Source: Clostridia bacterium (GTDB taxonomy: Bacteria; Bacillota; Clostridia; Christensenellales; Aristaeellaceae). From it: a DNA stretch of 45,730 nucleotides. The position numbers and the translations under genes were made by a program. The notes under the pieces are model-generated. The model saw nothing but the letters and a program-made list of their open reading frames with translations. It searched no databases and was not told where the DNA came from. Where the stretch lies: positions 1 through 45,730 of the forward strand of contig JAFSOC010000030.1 in the NCBI GenBank assembly GCA_017447185.1, in the 5' to 3' direction. Below, piece after piece: positions 27,242-35,187 of the stretch (within the stretch, counting starts at the first letter, position 1; the number at the start of each line of letters is the position of its first letter).

Positions 27242-28418
<1,177 letters not shown>

Positions 28419-28435
28419 TAAGGAGGACCCCAACC

Positions 28436-29071
28436 ATGAAAATCTTACCCGTTTCCGATCCCTCTTTCCAGAACTACGGACAGGTGCTGGAAGGCTACGA
28501 CGTGAAGGAACTGCTGGCGACCCTGGACAAGGTGACGCCCTGCCCCGACGGCGTGGAATATGTGCCGGAACAGCCGGAGCTGCAGGCATTGGCCATTGAA
28601 AAGGAACTGCGGAACAACGCATACGGCGGTATGCCGATCCAGCTGGGCTGGTGCAACGGCCACAACACGAAGATGAACTGCCTGGAATATCACCGGGACA
28701 GCGAGCTGAACGTCGGAACGGAAGATTTTATCCTGCTGCTGGCCAAGCGTGAGGACCTGGTGGACGGCGTGCTGGATGCGGACAAGGTGGCCGCGTATTA
28801 CTGCCCCGCCGGTGTGATGGTTGAAGTGTACGCCACCACCCTGCACTATGCTCCCTGCAGCGCCAAGAAGGGCCAGGGATTCAAAGTGGTCATCGTGCTG
28901 CCGAAGGGAACCAACCTGGCGAAGCCGGAAATCACCGTGAAGAATGCGGAAGACGAAATCTTGTGGGCGGCCAACAAATGGCTGCTGGCCCATGCGGACT
29001 CTTCTGAAGCGGCCCAGGGCGCGAAAGTGCTCATCAAGGGCAAGAACCCCGATATCGCGGACCTGATCTGA
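28436..29071 (+). CDS. DUF4867 family protein (cupin-like)
   Basis: The 211-residue protein has the look of DUF4867: N-terminal MKILPVSDPSFQNYGQVLEG, the GMPIQLGWCNGHNTKMNCLE block, EYHRDSELNVGTEDFILLL and EVYATTLHYAPCSA. The family is small and uncharacterised in function; its members are linked with sugar metabolism and have a cupin-like barrel. The conserved His and Glu residues (HNTKMNCLEYHRDSE) could bind a metal, which is an inference. AGGAGG lies 8 nt before the ATG. It sits immediately after tgt and before a terminator, so it shares the tgt transcript. There is no export signal. Confidence 0.75.
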   Translation: MKILPVSDPSFQNYGQVLEGYDVKELLATLDKVTPCPDGVEYVPEQPELQALAIEKELRNNAYGGMPIQLGWCNGHNTKMNCLEYHRDSELNVGTEDFILLLAKREDLVDGVLDADKVAAYYCPAGVMVEVYATTLHYAPCSAKKGQGFKVVIVLPKGTNLAKPEITVKNAEDEILWAANKWLLAHADSSEAAQGAKVLIKGKNPDIADLI

Positions 29072-29083
29072 GGATAAACAACG

Positions 29084-29120
29084 GGCGCTGCCGGAGTGGC
29101 AGCGCCTGTGTTCGTTTTCT
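29084..29120 (+). terminator. Intrinsic terminator after the DUF4867 gene
   Basis: A 9-bp perfect stem (GGCGCTGCC / GGCAGCGCC) with a GGAGT loop is followed by TGTGTTCGTTTTC. It lies between convergent genes. Confidence 0.75.
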
Positions 29121-30619
29121 TACAGCGAGTAGAGCTCGCTGTATTTCTTTTTGAGGTAATCAGTATAGACGGTGGCATCCAGGGGGCCGCCCATGGCGTT
29201 CAGGAGGATTTCCTGCGGCTTTTTCAGGCGGCCGTACTGATGGATCTTCTCCGTCAGCCAGGCGGTGGCGGGGGAGAGATCGCCCCGGGCGACCGAGCCC
29301 CACACATCCACGGTCTTCTCCATCTGGCGCAGCATCTGGACGCCGTAGGCGCTGCCGAGGGCATAGGAGGGGAAGTAGCCGATGCCGCCGAAGGACCAGT
29401 GGCTGTCCTGCAGGCAGCCGCGGCGGTCGTCCGGCACATCCACGTCCAGGACCTCCTTATACAGGCGGTTCCATTCACCGGGGATATCCTTCACGGCCAG
29501 GTCACCGCTGAGCATGGCGCGCTCGATCTCGTAGCGGATCATGACATGGAGCGGGTAGGTGAGCTCGTCTGCCTCGGTGCGGATGAGGGACGGCTTCGAA
29601 AGGTTAATGGCGGAATACAGGTCTTCCTCCGTGACGCCCTTCATCCGGTCCGGGAAGACTTCCCGCATGACCTTCAGCAGCGGCGTGCAGAAGGCGCGGC
29701 TGCGGGCCAGGATGTTCTCATAGAAGCGGGACTGGCTCTCATGGATGCCCATGGTTGAACCGCCGGCGAGGCAGGTGAACTGCAGGTCGTCCGCGGTGTT
29801 CAGCTCATACAGGGCATGGCCGCCCTCATGGATGACGCTGAACATGCTGGAGAGGGGATCCTCCTCATGGTAATGGGTGGTGATGCGCACGTCCCATTTG
29901 TTGGTGTTGTTGGTGAAGGGGTGCTCCGTTTCGCCCAGGGTGCAGTTCAGGGGATCGATGCCCTCCAGGGCCATGATTTTTTCGGAGAAAACACGCTGCT
30001 GCGCGATGGGCCAGGTATTCTTCAGAAAGGCGGGGACGGGCTTTTCCCGGGCGGCCACTTCTTTGATCACCGGGGCCAGCTCCTCCCGCAGGGTGCGGAA
30101 GAAGGGATCCAGCATCTCCATGGTGGCGCCTTTTTCATATTCATCCACCAGGACGTCATAGGCGGGCTTCTCCGGCGCCTTCAGCGAGGCGAAGCGGCGG
30201 CGGGCAGCCAGGACCTTCTCCAGGTAGGGTTCGAACATTTTCCAGTCGCTCCGGACCTTGGCGTCATGCCAGACGGCGGAGGACTCGTTGGTCAGCTCCT
30301 GCCAGGCAATAAATTCCTCCATGGGGAGGACATGCAGGTCGTCGTAGGATTCCTTCATCTCTTCCGCCTGGCGGAAGGTTTTCTCGGGAACTTCCTCTTT
30401 ATGCTGCAGGATGGTTTCCAGCACCTCACCGGTCTCCGGATTCACCAGCTGCTTATAGGTCAGCTCCCCCAGGTAGGCGAGGGCCATGCCCCGGCCTTTC
30501 CAGGAATTTTTCGGCGCAACGGTATCGCCGTCCGTATACAGGATGCTCTGGGCATGCCCCAGGGCATAGGCGGCTTTTTCCAGCTCGTTCAGTTTTTCAA
30601 TGGCTTCGTTCAGTGTCAT
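29120..30619 (-). CDS. M32 family metallo-carboxypeptidase
   Basis: It removes C-terminal residues from peptides using a zinc or cobalt ion and probably works in the cytoplasm. The 499 residues carry the HEXXH zinc motif IHEGGHALYE (about 264-268) and the downstream GIHESQSRFYEN with the third ligand. DVRITTHYHEEDP and KPSLIRTEADELTYPLHVMI are M32 signatures, and the length is the family norm. ATG 30619 is preferred because AAAGGAG lies 10 nt upstream; the GTG at 30628 is only 1 nt from that site. It stands alone and convergent to DUF4867. It could complete digestion of peptides brought in by the importer at 38-43 kb. Confidence 0.93.
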   Translation of the reverse strand: MTLNEAIEKLNELEKAAYALGHAQSILYTDGDTVAPKNSWKGRGMALAYLGELTYKQLVNPETGEVLETILQHKEEVPEKTFRQAEEMKESYDDLHVLPMEEFIAWQELTNESSAVWHDAKVRSDWKMFEPYLEKVLAARRRFASLKAPEKPAYDVLVDEYEKGATMEMLDPFFRTLREELAPVIKEVAAREKPVPAFLKNTWPIAQQRVFSEKIMALEGIDPLNCTLGETEHPFTNNTNKWDVRITTHYHEEDPLSSMFSVIHEGGHALYELNTADDLQFTCLAGGSTMGIHESQSRFYENILARSRAFCTPLLKVMREVFPDRMKGVTEEDLYSAINLSKPSLIRTEADELTYPLHVMIRYEIERAMLSGDLAVKDIPGEWNRLYKEVLDVDVPDDRRGCLQDSHWSFGGIGYFPSYALGSAYGVQMLRQMEKTVDVWGSVARGDLSPATAWLTEKIHQYGRLKKPQEILLNAMGGPLDATVYTDYLKKKYSELYSL

Positions 30620-30734
30620 GGTGTTCACGCTCCTTTGAACCTATTCTATCACACCGCAGGAATCCGATAAAGAAAAAGGCTGAGAAAAAAGTGCTTTACA
30701 AACCGGAATCCATATGGTAATATACCATCTGTTC

Positions 30735-30807
30735 GGGGCATTAGCGCAGTTGGTAGCGCACAACACTGGCAGTGTTGGGGTCAGGAGTTCGAATCTCCTA
30801 TGCTCCA
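30735..30807 (+). tRNA. tRNA-Ala(GGC)
   Basis: The 73-nt cloverleaf has acceptor stem GGGGCAT / ATGCTCC, D stem GCGC/GCGC, anticodon stem CAACA/TGTTG with loop CTGGCAG (anticodon GGC), and T arm AGGAG-TTCGAAT-CTCCT. Discriminator A73 is present and the CCA is not encoded. Confidence 0.95.
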
Positions 30808-30810
30808 CAG

Positions 30811-30840
30811 AAAAAACCACCTTCACGGTGGTTTTTTTCT
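30811..30840 (+). terminator. Intrinsic terminator of tRNA-Ala
   Basis: AAAAAACCACC / GGTGGTTTTTT pairs around a TTCAC loop and starts four bases after the tRNA ends. The A/T flanks make it work in both directions. Confidence 0.85.
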
Positions 30841-30852
30841 GTGGAAATACAG

Positions 30853-30931
30853 GGCGTTGGAGCACCTGATTGCAGAACACTGACAGCGGCAGTGGCGGAA
30901 CAGGAGTTCGAATCACTGGCAGTGGCTCCCA
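30853..30931 (+). pseudogene. Decayed tRNA-Ala-like sequence
   Basis: CAGGAGTTCGAATC is identical to the T arm of the tRNA-Ala gene about 110 nt upstream. A 5-bp stem with a 7-nt loop (CACTG-ACAGCGG-CAGTG) stands where the anticodon arm should be. The T stem is broken (AGGAG against CACTG), position 33 is C, and the acceptor does not close. AACACTG and GCAGTG are shared with the intact gene but separated by an insertion. It is probably a duplicated tRNA in decay. Confidence 0.4.
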
Positions 30932-30939
30932 TTATTTGT

Positions 30940-30968
30940 TTGCCCTCCCGGATTACGTATGTTATAAT
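30940..30968 (+). promoter_or_regulatory. Promoter upstream of the GH1 region
   Basis: TTGCCC (30940-30945), 17 nt, TATAAT (30963-30968). It would give the GH1 gene a leader of about 295 nt containing a 10-codon frame (31009-31041) and the 48-codon frame below. Confidence 0.55.
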
Positions 30969-31029
30969 ACCCCAGTCAAAACTTACAACCGAACACATCA
31001 GATATCATGGATGAACCGGTGAATCCCCA

Positions 31030-31176
31030 TGAAATATAGAAACTATGTGTCACCCGGCAACGCGAATGGAAGTGATTTTTTGCCTGACTGGTTTGATGAA
31101 GCCTGGAATCAGAATGGATTTTGCAAATTTGATATCCGTGATCTGAAGAAGGGACTGTTCCCGGGAGCGACCTGAC
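31030..31176 (+). CDS. Possible 48-residue leader ORF
   Basis: It starts MKYRNYVSPGNANGSD and ends KKGLFPGAT, and contains the acidic/aromatic stretch LPDWFDEAWNQNGFCKFDIR. I recognise no family. No good ribosome site precedes it; an overlapping 10-codon frame ends in its second and third codons. It may be a regulatory leader, a relic or chance. An 8-bp hairpin (CGATGCTC-AGG-GAGCATCG, 31185-31203) without a T-tract follows. Confidence 0.25.
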
Positions 31177-31270
31177 GCATTATGCGATGCTCAGGGAGCA
31201 TCGATGACAGCGTAAAAAACTGCGGCGGCTGCGCTGCAAAAAGATTATTCACTGAAAGGACGGGAAGGGA

Positions 31271-32587
31271 ATGGCATTTTCCAAAGATTTTCTGTGGGGC
31301 GCCGCCAGCGCCGCACACCAGGTGGAAGGCGCCTGGGATGAAGACGGAAAAACCGCTGGCATCTGGGACGCGCTGTGTCCCGGGCATATTGCCCACCATG
31401 AGACAGGGCATACCGCCTGTGACCACTACCACCGTTTCCGGGAAGATATCGCCCTGATGAAACAGCTGGGACTGAAGGCATACCGCTTCTCCGTGAGCTG
31501 GCCCCGGGTGATGCCGCGCCCGCATGAGGTGAATGCGAAAGGACTCCAGTTCTATGTGGACCTGGTGGATGCGCTGAACGAGGCGGGCATCATTCCGATG
31601 TGCACGGTCTTCCACTGGAACCTGCCCATGTGGCTGTATGACATGGGCGGATGGTTCTGCCCGGAGGCACCGGCGTACTTTGAGGAATACACACGGGTGC
31701 TGGGGAAAGCCCTGAAGGGCAAAGTGAAATACTGGTTTACGATCAATGAACCGCAATGCTTTATCGGACTGGGATACGAATCCGGACATCATGCGCCGTT
31801 CCTGCAGACGCCGCCGGAGAAGATCCCGGAAGCGATCCGGATTGTCATGCTCGCCCACGGCCGGGCAGCCAAGGCGCTGCGCGAAACGGCCGGGGAACAG
31901 CTGAAGATCGGCTACGCGCCCACGTCCGGAGTTTTCACACCGGATAACGAAACGCCGGAGGCCATTGAGGACGCGCGGCAGAAGACCTTCGCGACACTCG
32001 GCACTTTCAGCAACGCGCTGTGGGCGGATCCCCTCATCCTGGGGACGATACCGGACATGATGCAAGGCGTGCTGAGCGCGGAGGATATGGAGATCATCCA
32101 CCAGCCGCTGGATTTCTACGCCTTCAATATCTACCAGTCCGTTAACCTGAACGACCGGGACGGCAAGCTGAATCCGCGGGTATGGCCGGGGCTTCCGCGC
32201 ACGGCGCTGGGATGGCCGGTCACGCCGGAATGCATTTACTGGTCCGCCCGCTTCCACTATGAGCGTTACGGCCTGCCGATCATTATTTCCGAGAACGGAA
32301 TGGCCAATACGGATTTCGAGATGCTGGACGGCAAGGTACACGATCCGCAGCGGATTGACTATGTACACCGCCACCTCCTGCAGCTGGAGAGGGCCGCCAA
32401 TGAAGGCATCCCGGTTGCCGGATACCTGTACTGGTCCATTATGGACAACTTCGAATGGGCACAGGGATATGATCCGCGGTTCGGACTGATTTATGTGGAC
32501 TACCGGACACAGAAGAGAATCCTGAAAGATTCCGCCTATGACTACGCAGAGATCATCCGGACCAACGGGGAGAGCCTGCATTCCTGA
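31271..32587 (+). CDS. GH1 beta-glucosidase
   Basis: The 438-residue retaining glycosidase cleaves beta-linked glucosides (or 6-phospho-glucosides) such as cello-oligosaccharides in the cytoplasm. GH1 signatures are FLWGAASAAHQVEGAW at the N-terminus, WFTINEPQ with acid/base E160, PIIISENGMA with nucleophile E341, and the substrate-binding YWSIMDNFEWAQGYDPRFGL. The aglycone and phosphate residues cannot be judged by eye, so phospho- versus plain glucosidase remains open; no PTS gene is nearby, which favours plain glucosides. A purine-rich GGGAAGGG precedes the ATG. It lies about 295 nt after the best promoter. Confidence 0.92.
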   Translation: MAFSKDFLWGAASAAHQVEGAWDEDGKTAGIWDALCPGHIAHHETGHTACDHYHRFREDIALMKQLGLKAYRFSVSWPRVMPRPHEVNAKGLQFYVDLVDALNEAGIIPMCTVFHWNLPMWLYDMGGWFCPEAPAYFEEYTRVLGKALKGKVKYWFTINEPQCFIGLGYESGHHAPFLQTPPEKIPEAIRIVMLAHGRAAKALRETAGEQLKIGYAPTSGVFTPDNETPEAIEDARQKTFATLGTFSNALWADPLILGTIPDMMQGVLSAEDMEIIHQPLDFYAFNIYQSVNLNDRDGKLNPRVWPGLPRTALGWPVTPECIYWSARFHYERYGLPIIISENGMANTDFEMLDGKVHDPQRIDYVHRHLLQLERAANEGIPVAGYLYWSIMDNFEWAQGYDPRFGLIYVDYRTQKRILKDSAYDYAEIIRTNGESLHS

Positions 32588-32617
32588 AAAACTCTAAGAG
32601 AGAAGAGGAAGCTGTTC

Positions 32618-32749
32618 ATGGATAATAAGGCAATCAAAAATCTGGAATCTGATCTGTGGGAAGCTGCCGATCTTCTGCGGCAAGGATCCAAACTGACATC
32701 ACAGCAATACTGCATGCCGGTATTGGGCCTGTTGTTCCTGCGCTACTGA
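32618..32749 (+). pseudogene. N-terminal remnant of type I restriction methyltransferase HsdM
   Basis: The 43-residue frame MDNKAIKNLESDLWEAADLL continues to PVLGLLFLRY and then stops. This is the conserved start of HsdM (about 500 residues in intact genes), with the ESDLWEAADLLR helix and GLLFLRY. A ribosome site (AGAGGAAG) is still present. No further HsdM, HsdS or HsdR sequence follows, so it is a deletion relic. The 150 nt after it hold only short frames. Confidence 0.7.
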
Positions 32750-32901
32750 TGGAACAACAATTGAAACAGAATCATTTGGCAGAATACTAACCTTTGGAAA
32801 GTGATCGTGGGACAGACCATTCTGTTGGTGAATGCCGGCGGCGTATTTTATATCATAAGAACAGAAGATATGTTGTGTTTAGGGTGAGATCCAAATAAAG
32901 A

Positions 32902-32941
32902 GACGCGAACAGGCTTTTCCGCCCGTTCGTGTCTTCCTTTT
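32902..32941 (+). terminator. Terminator after the hsdM remnant
   Basis: A 13-position stem, GACGCGAACAGGC against GCCCGTTCGTGTC, with one wobble and one mismatch, and a TTTTCC loop, is followed by TTCCTTTT. It is convergent to the peptide gene on the minus strand. Confidence 0.7.
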
Positions 32942-32956
32942 CAGGTCATATGCCGT

Positions 32957-33247
32957 TTATGCGCAGCTTAATTTGCGGATTTTTTCCTTTTTCCCGGGAC
33001 GAAGGTAGCTCAGCATTTCCTGGACCTTCTCTCCACCGGCAATTCCGCCTACGACCGCGCCGCCGACGGTTCCGCCGACAAATCCGACTGCTCCGCCAAC
33101 CGGACCGGCGGCTATAAGGCCGGTTATGGTCCCGCCTACGCAGCCGATTGCGGCGCCGGCGACTGCTCCCTTTACACGGTTCCAAAGGTCTCCGCCAGTA
33201 ATCATTTCCATTTCGTCCAGATTCAGTTCCATTGTATTTGTATTCAT
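32957..33247 (-). CDS. Double-glycine-leader peptide with a glycine-zipper cargo (bacteriocin-like)
   Basis: The 96-residue precursor starts with MNTNTMELNLDEMEMITGG, a classical double-glycine leader that C39-peptidase ABC exporters remove. The remaining 77 residues begin DLWNRVKGAVAGAAIG and are full of GxxxG steps (GCVGGTITGLIAAG, VGGAVGFVGGTVGGAVVGG), then end in a basic tail RPGKKEKIRKLSCA. This is the plan of class II bacteriocins of the two-peptide or Blp type that insert as helix pairs into membranes. ATG 33247 is chosen because AAGGA lies 10 nt upstream; GTG 33265 and ATG 33256 are weaker. No immunity protein or exporter gene lies next to it, so secretion would have to rely on machinery elsewhere. 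Antibacterial activity is an inference. Confidence 0.7.
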   Translation of the reverse strand: MNTNTMELNLDEMEMITGGDLWNRVKGAVAGAAIGCVGGTITGLIAAGPVGGAVGFVGGTVGGAVVGGIAGGEKVQEMLSYLRPGKKEKIRKLSCA

Positions 33248-33407
33248 AATATTCATTTCCTTCACTTTCTCTTTATTCGGCCGGCCTGTTTTGCCAACCT
33301 TGCATGTATATACGCAGCCTTTGGAAGGAATGGCAGTTGAGGATCCCCCGTTTTGTGGATAGTGAATACCATTTTATGAAAGAATGCAGTTACAACCGCT
33401 TTAAAAA

Positions 33408-33454
33408 GTGCAAATTTTGCACACGGAATTGACAACAAGATGCAAATTGTGCAT
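33408..33454 (+). promoter_or_regulatory. Paired palindromic operators of the mntA-hepT promoter
   Basis: GTGCAAATTTTGCAC (33408-33422) is a perfect 15-nt palindrome. ATGCAAATTGTGCAT (33440-33454) matches it with one mismatched pair. Their centres are 32 nt apart, about three helical turns, on either side of the -35 and overlapping the -10. Both fit a dimeric HTH regulator such as the HTH-MntA protein encoded just downstream. Confidence 0.7.
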
Positions 33455-33457
33455 AAT
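33429..33457 (+). promoter_or_regulatory. Promoter of mntA-hepT
   Basis: TTGACA (33429-33434), 17 nt, CATAAT (33452-33457): a near-consensus promoter 25 nt before the mntA start. Confidence 0.8.
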
Positions 33458-33481
33458 ACAGGCAGAGAGGAGATGCAAGAT

Positions 33482-33967
33482 ATGACGGAACTGAAATTGC
33501 TGCGGATGAAAAGCAGACTGACGCAGAAGGAAGCAGCACAGAAAATCGGAATATCACTGCGTTCCTATGTTTCCTATGAAAATGAAGATGCACTGTCAAA
33601 AACACCCAAGTATCGGTTCCTGCTGGCTGAAATGAATGAACTCGTCCGGCTTGATGAAGAGCATGGAATCCTGACAGTGGATGAAATCAAAACGATATGC
33701 AGCGGAATCCTGAAAGACTATCCAGTACAGTATTGCTATCTCTTTGGTTCCTATGCAAAGGGAACAGCATCTCCAGCAAGCGATGTCGACTTGCTGGTTT
33801 CCTCCGAAATTACCGGTTTGCGCTTCTATGAACTGACTGAAAAACTCAGGGAAGCTCTGCATAAGAAAATCGATCTGTTGGACGTGAAACAGCTTGCCGG
33901 TAATGAGGAACTGCTGAACGAAGTGCTAAGGGACGGAGTAAAGATATATGGACAATGTAAAAAATGA
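33482..33967 (+). CDS. mntA: MntA-type nucleotidyltransferase antitoxin with N-terminal HTH
   Basis: The 161-residue protein joins an XRE-like helix-turn-helix (residues about 1-55, SRLTQKEAAQKIGISLRSYV) to a minimal nucleotidyltransferase with the motif GSYAKGTASPASDVD (G89-S90, ten residues, D101-x-D103). MntA enzymes neutralise HepT toxins by adding AMP to a tyrosine next to the HEPN active site. Known MntA proteins of this class are often shorter and lack the HTH, so this version can probably also bind DNA and repress its own promoter; the two palindromes upstream fit that. ATG 33482 has GGAGA about 9 nt upstream. Its end overlaps hepT by 20 nt. Codons are more AT-rich than in flanking genes, a sign of transfer. 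Confidence 0.85.
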   Translation: MTELKLLRMKSRLTQKEAAQKIGISLRSYVSYENEDALSKTPKYRFLLAEMNELVRLDEEHGILTVDEIKTICSGILKDYPVQYCYLFGSYAKGTASPASDVDLLVSSEITGLRFYELTEKLREALHKKIDLLDVKQLAGNEELLNEVLRDGVKIYGQCKK

Positions 33968-34289
33968 CAAGTATTATATTGGCAGGATTTTTGAGGACCT
34001 GTCTTACATTATTCGGCATATGCAGGAAACAAGTGCTGAAGATTTTTCCAACAATGAACTTCTTCAGGATTCAATGATGTTCAGGCTGATTCAGATATCA
34101 GAAAACGCCCGGAAGCTGAGTGATCAGTACCGGGAAGAGCATTCCATTATTCCTTGGACTGCGATATTCGGGCTTCGCAACCGGATTGTTCATGATTATG
34201 GGAACGTTGCCCTTGATATTGTTTATGACACACTGAAAAAAGATATTCCGGATCTGCTGAATACTATGAAAGAAAACCTGGACGAATAG
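33948..34289 (+). CDS. hepT: HEPN-domain toxin HepT
   Basis: The 113-residue all-helical protein is the ribonuclease toxin of the MNT-HEPN pair. The RNase motif R77-N-R-I-V-H82-D-Y84 is intact, including Y84, which the partner AMPylates in the characterised system. The N-terminal IGRIFEDLSYIIRHMQETS and the ENARKLSD helix are typical. GGAG lies before the ATG. It overlaps mntA, so the antitoxin is made first and the two are translated together. The frame is complete, so the system may be functional. Confidence 0.87.
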   Translation: MDNVKNDKYYIGRIFEDLSYIIRHMQETSAEDFSNNELLQDSMMFRLIQISENARKLSDQYREEHSIIPWTAIFGLRNRIVHDYGNVALDIVYDTLKKDIPDLLNTMKENLDE

Positions 34290-34329
34290 TAAAAGATGGT
34301 TTCATCGGAAGAAATGTGCGCGCAGATTT

Positions 34330-34512
34330 TTATGTTCTGTCGTTTTTGATATTCTCTTCCTGCTCTTTATCCCACCATTTCTTGTATTCTGCCCGCAACC
34401 ACTCTTTTTTGTCTTCGGGTATCGAATCGTCAGTGAAATAAATCTCTCCAAGGCCGAATCCAACAAATTGATCCTGCCGGAGATACGGAAAGGGATTTGG
34501 GTCTATAAACAA
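34330..34512 (-). CDS. Small hypothetical protein
   Basis: The 60-residue acidic protein starts from TTG with AGGTGA about 5 nt upstream (MFIDPNPFPYLRQDQF). Its second half is charged and helical (PEDKKEWLRAEYKKWWDKEQ). There are no membrane or export signals and I recognise no family. The frame is uninterrupted and its composition is protein-like, but a 60-codon frame in AT-rich DNA could occur by chance. It is convergent with hepT. Confidence 0.45.
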   Translation of the reverse strand: MFIDPNPFPYLRQDQFVGFGLGEIYFTDDSIPEDKKEWLRAEYKKWWDKEQEENIKNDRT

Positions 34513-34559
34513 TTAATCACCTACTTTTAAGATGTTCATATGAATACTTTTGAATAAGG

Positions 34560-34800
34560 ATTATTTCACTAAATTTCCTATTATTTCACTTTTTTTCATA
34601 GGCCCCTACGTGGTAATGTTATGCTATCCAAAATAAGACTTGGGTAGCTTGCCGGGGGTCTGTGAACGCAAGCAACGCAACTAATTCTTATTATATTAAT
34701 ATCAAAAAATACAACAGTATAGAGTGAACACGGTAAAAAATTAAATCAATATATAAGAAAAAAGTTGCGAACTTGCGTACTTGCGTCACGAAGAAAGGTG
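34560..34800 (+). other. Structured tandem element, copy A (candidate noncoding RNA)
   Basis: A 20-nt direct-repeat pair (TTTCACTAAATT type, 34563 and 34583) is followed by a conserved block from 34607 (TACGTGGTAATGTTATGC, then CCGGGGGT). A long hairpin follows: ACGCAAG (34666-34672) pairs with CTTGCGT (34772-34778), CGCAAC (34676-34681) with GTTGCG (34764-34769), and TTCTTAT-T-ATATT (34685-34697) with AATATATAAGAA (34748-34759). Copy B lies 286 nt downstream. Transcription direction is not known; the plus strand is shown for convenience. There is no open frame of note. Confidence 0.5.
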
Positions 34801-34827
34801 GTCGGGATCAGGGCAAAGTGAAAAAAT

Positions 34828-35090
34828 TTTTTCCGCAAATTGCCGGTCATTTCCGCAAATATCCGGTTATATCCTCTTTTATCCCGGGTCCATATGTGGT
34901 AATATTATGCTAACCAAGATAAGAGTTGGGCACCTCACCGGGGGTGGGTGAACACGAACAACACAAGCTCCCCTTATTATATTAAATATAATATTTACTA
35001 CAGTACTACTGAGTGTACAGTGAATACCATTAATCATATATAGAAAAATGCTGTGATTCCTGTGCACCTGTGTCACGAAGAAGGGGAGTG
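34828..35090 (+). other. Structured tandem element, copy B (candidate noncoding RNA)
   Basis: It repeats the plan of copy A: direct repeats TTTCCGCAAAT at 34830 and 34850, the core from 34893 (TATGTGGTAATATTATGC), the CCGGGGGTGGGTGAACAC block and the ending GTCACGAAGAAG. The long stem is kept: CACAAGC (34962-34968) with GCTGTG (35050-35055), GAA (34956) with TTC (35057), CAC (34953) with GTG (35062). Two aligned G-C pairs of copy A are A-T pairs here. A local hairpin, CACCTCACC-GGG-GGTGGGTG (34931-34950), is seen only in this copy. Confidence 0.5.
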
Positions 35091-35131
35091 TTTAGTGAAA
35101 AGTGGGTAGTTTGCGAGTGCTTGCGGTACCC

Positions 35132-35187
35132 CACGGGGACGGTTCCAGTGATACCCGCTTCGGGGTACCACCGAAACCGTCCCCGTG
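35132..35187. repeat. Long inverted repeat (nested hairpin)
   Basis: Perfect 13-nt arms, CACGGGGACGGTT (35132-35144) and AACCGTCCCCGTG (35175-35187), enclose a second hairpin, TACCC-GCTTC-GGGGTA. GGGGACGGTT-type palindromes are common dispersed REP-like elements in many genomes. A related stretch (GTCGGGGACGGGTTGGG) lies at 35761. Confidence 0.75.

Noticed and set aside
30735-30931. Integration (att) site of a mobile element at tRNA-Ala
   Set aside because: The duplicated T-arm sequence is only about 110 nt away, with a terminator between and no integrase; a decayed tRNA copy explains it better.
30772-31014. 80-codon frame over the end of tRNA-Ala
   Set aside because: It starts inside the tRNA and runs through the terminator; such frames over tRNAs are a common artefact.
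34560-35090. Retron msr-msd RNA or group II intron fragment
   Set aside because: No reverse transcriptase in the window and no domain V-like hairpin; the element is present in two copies.
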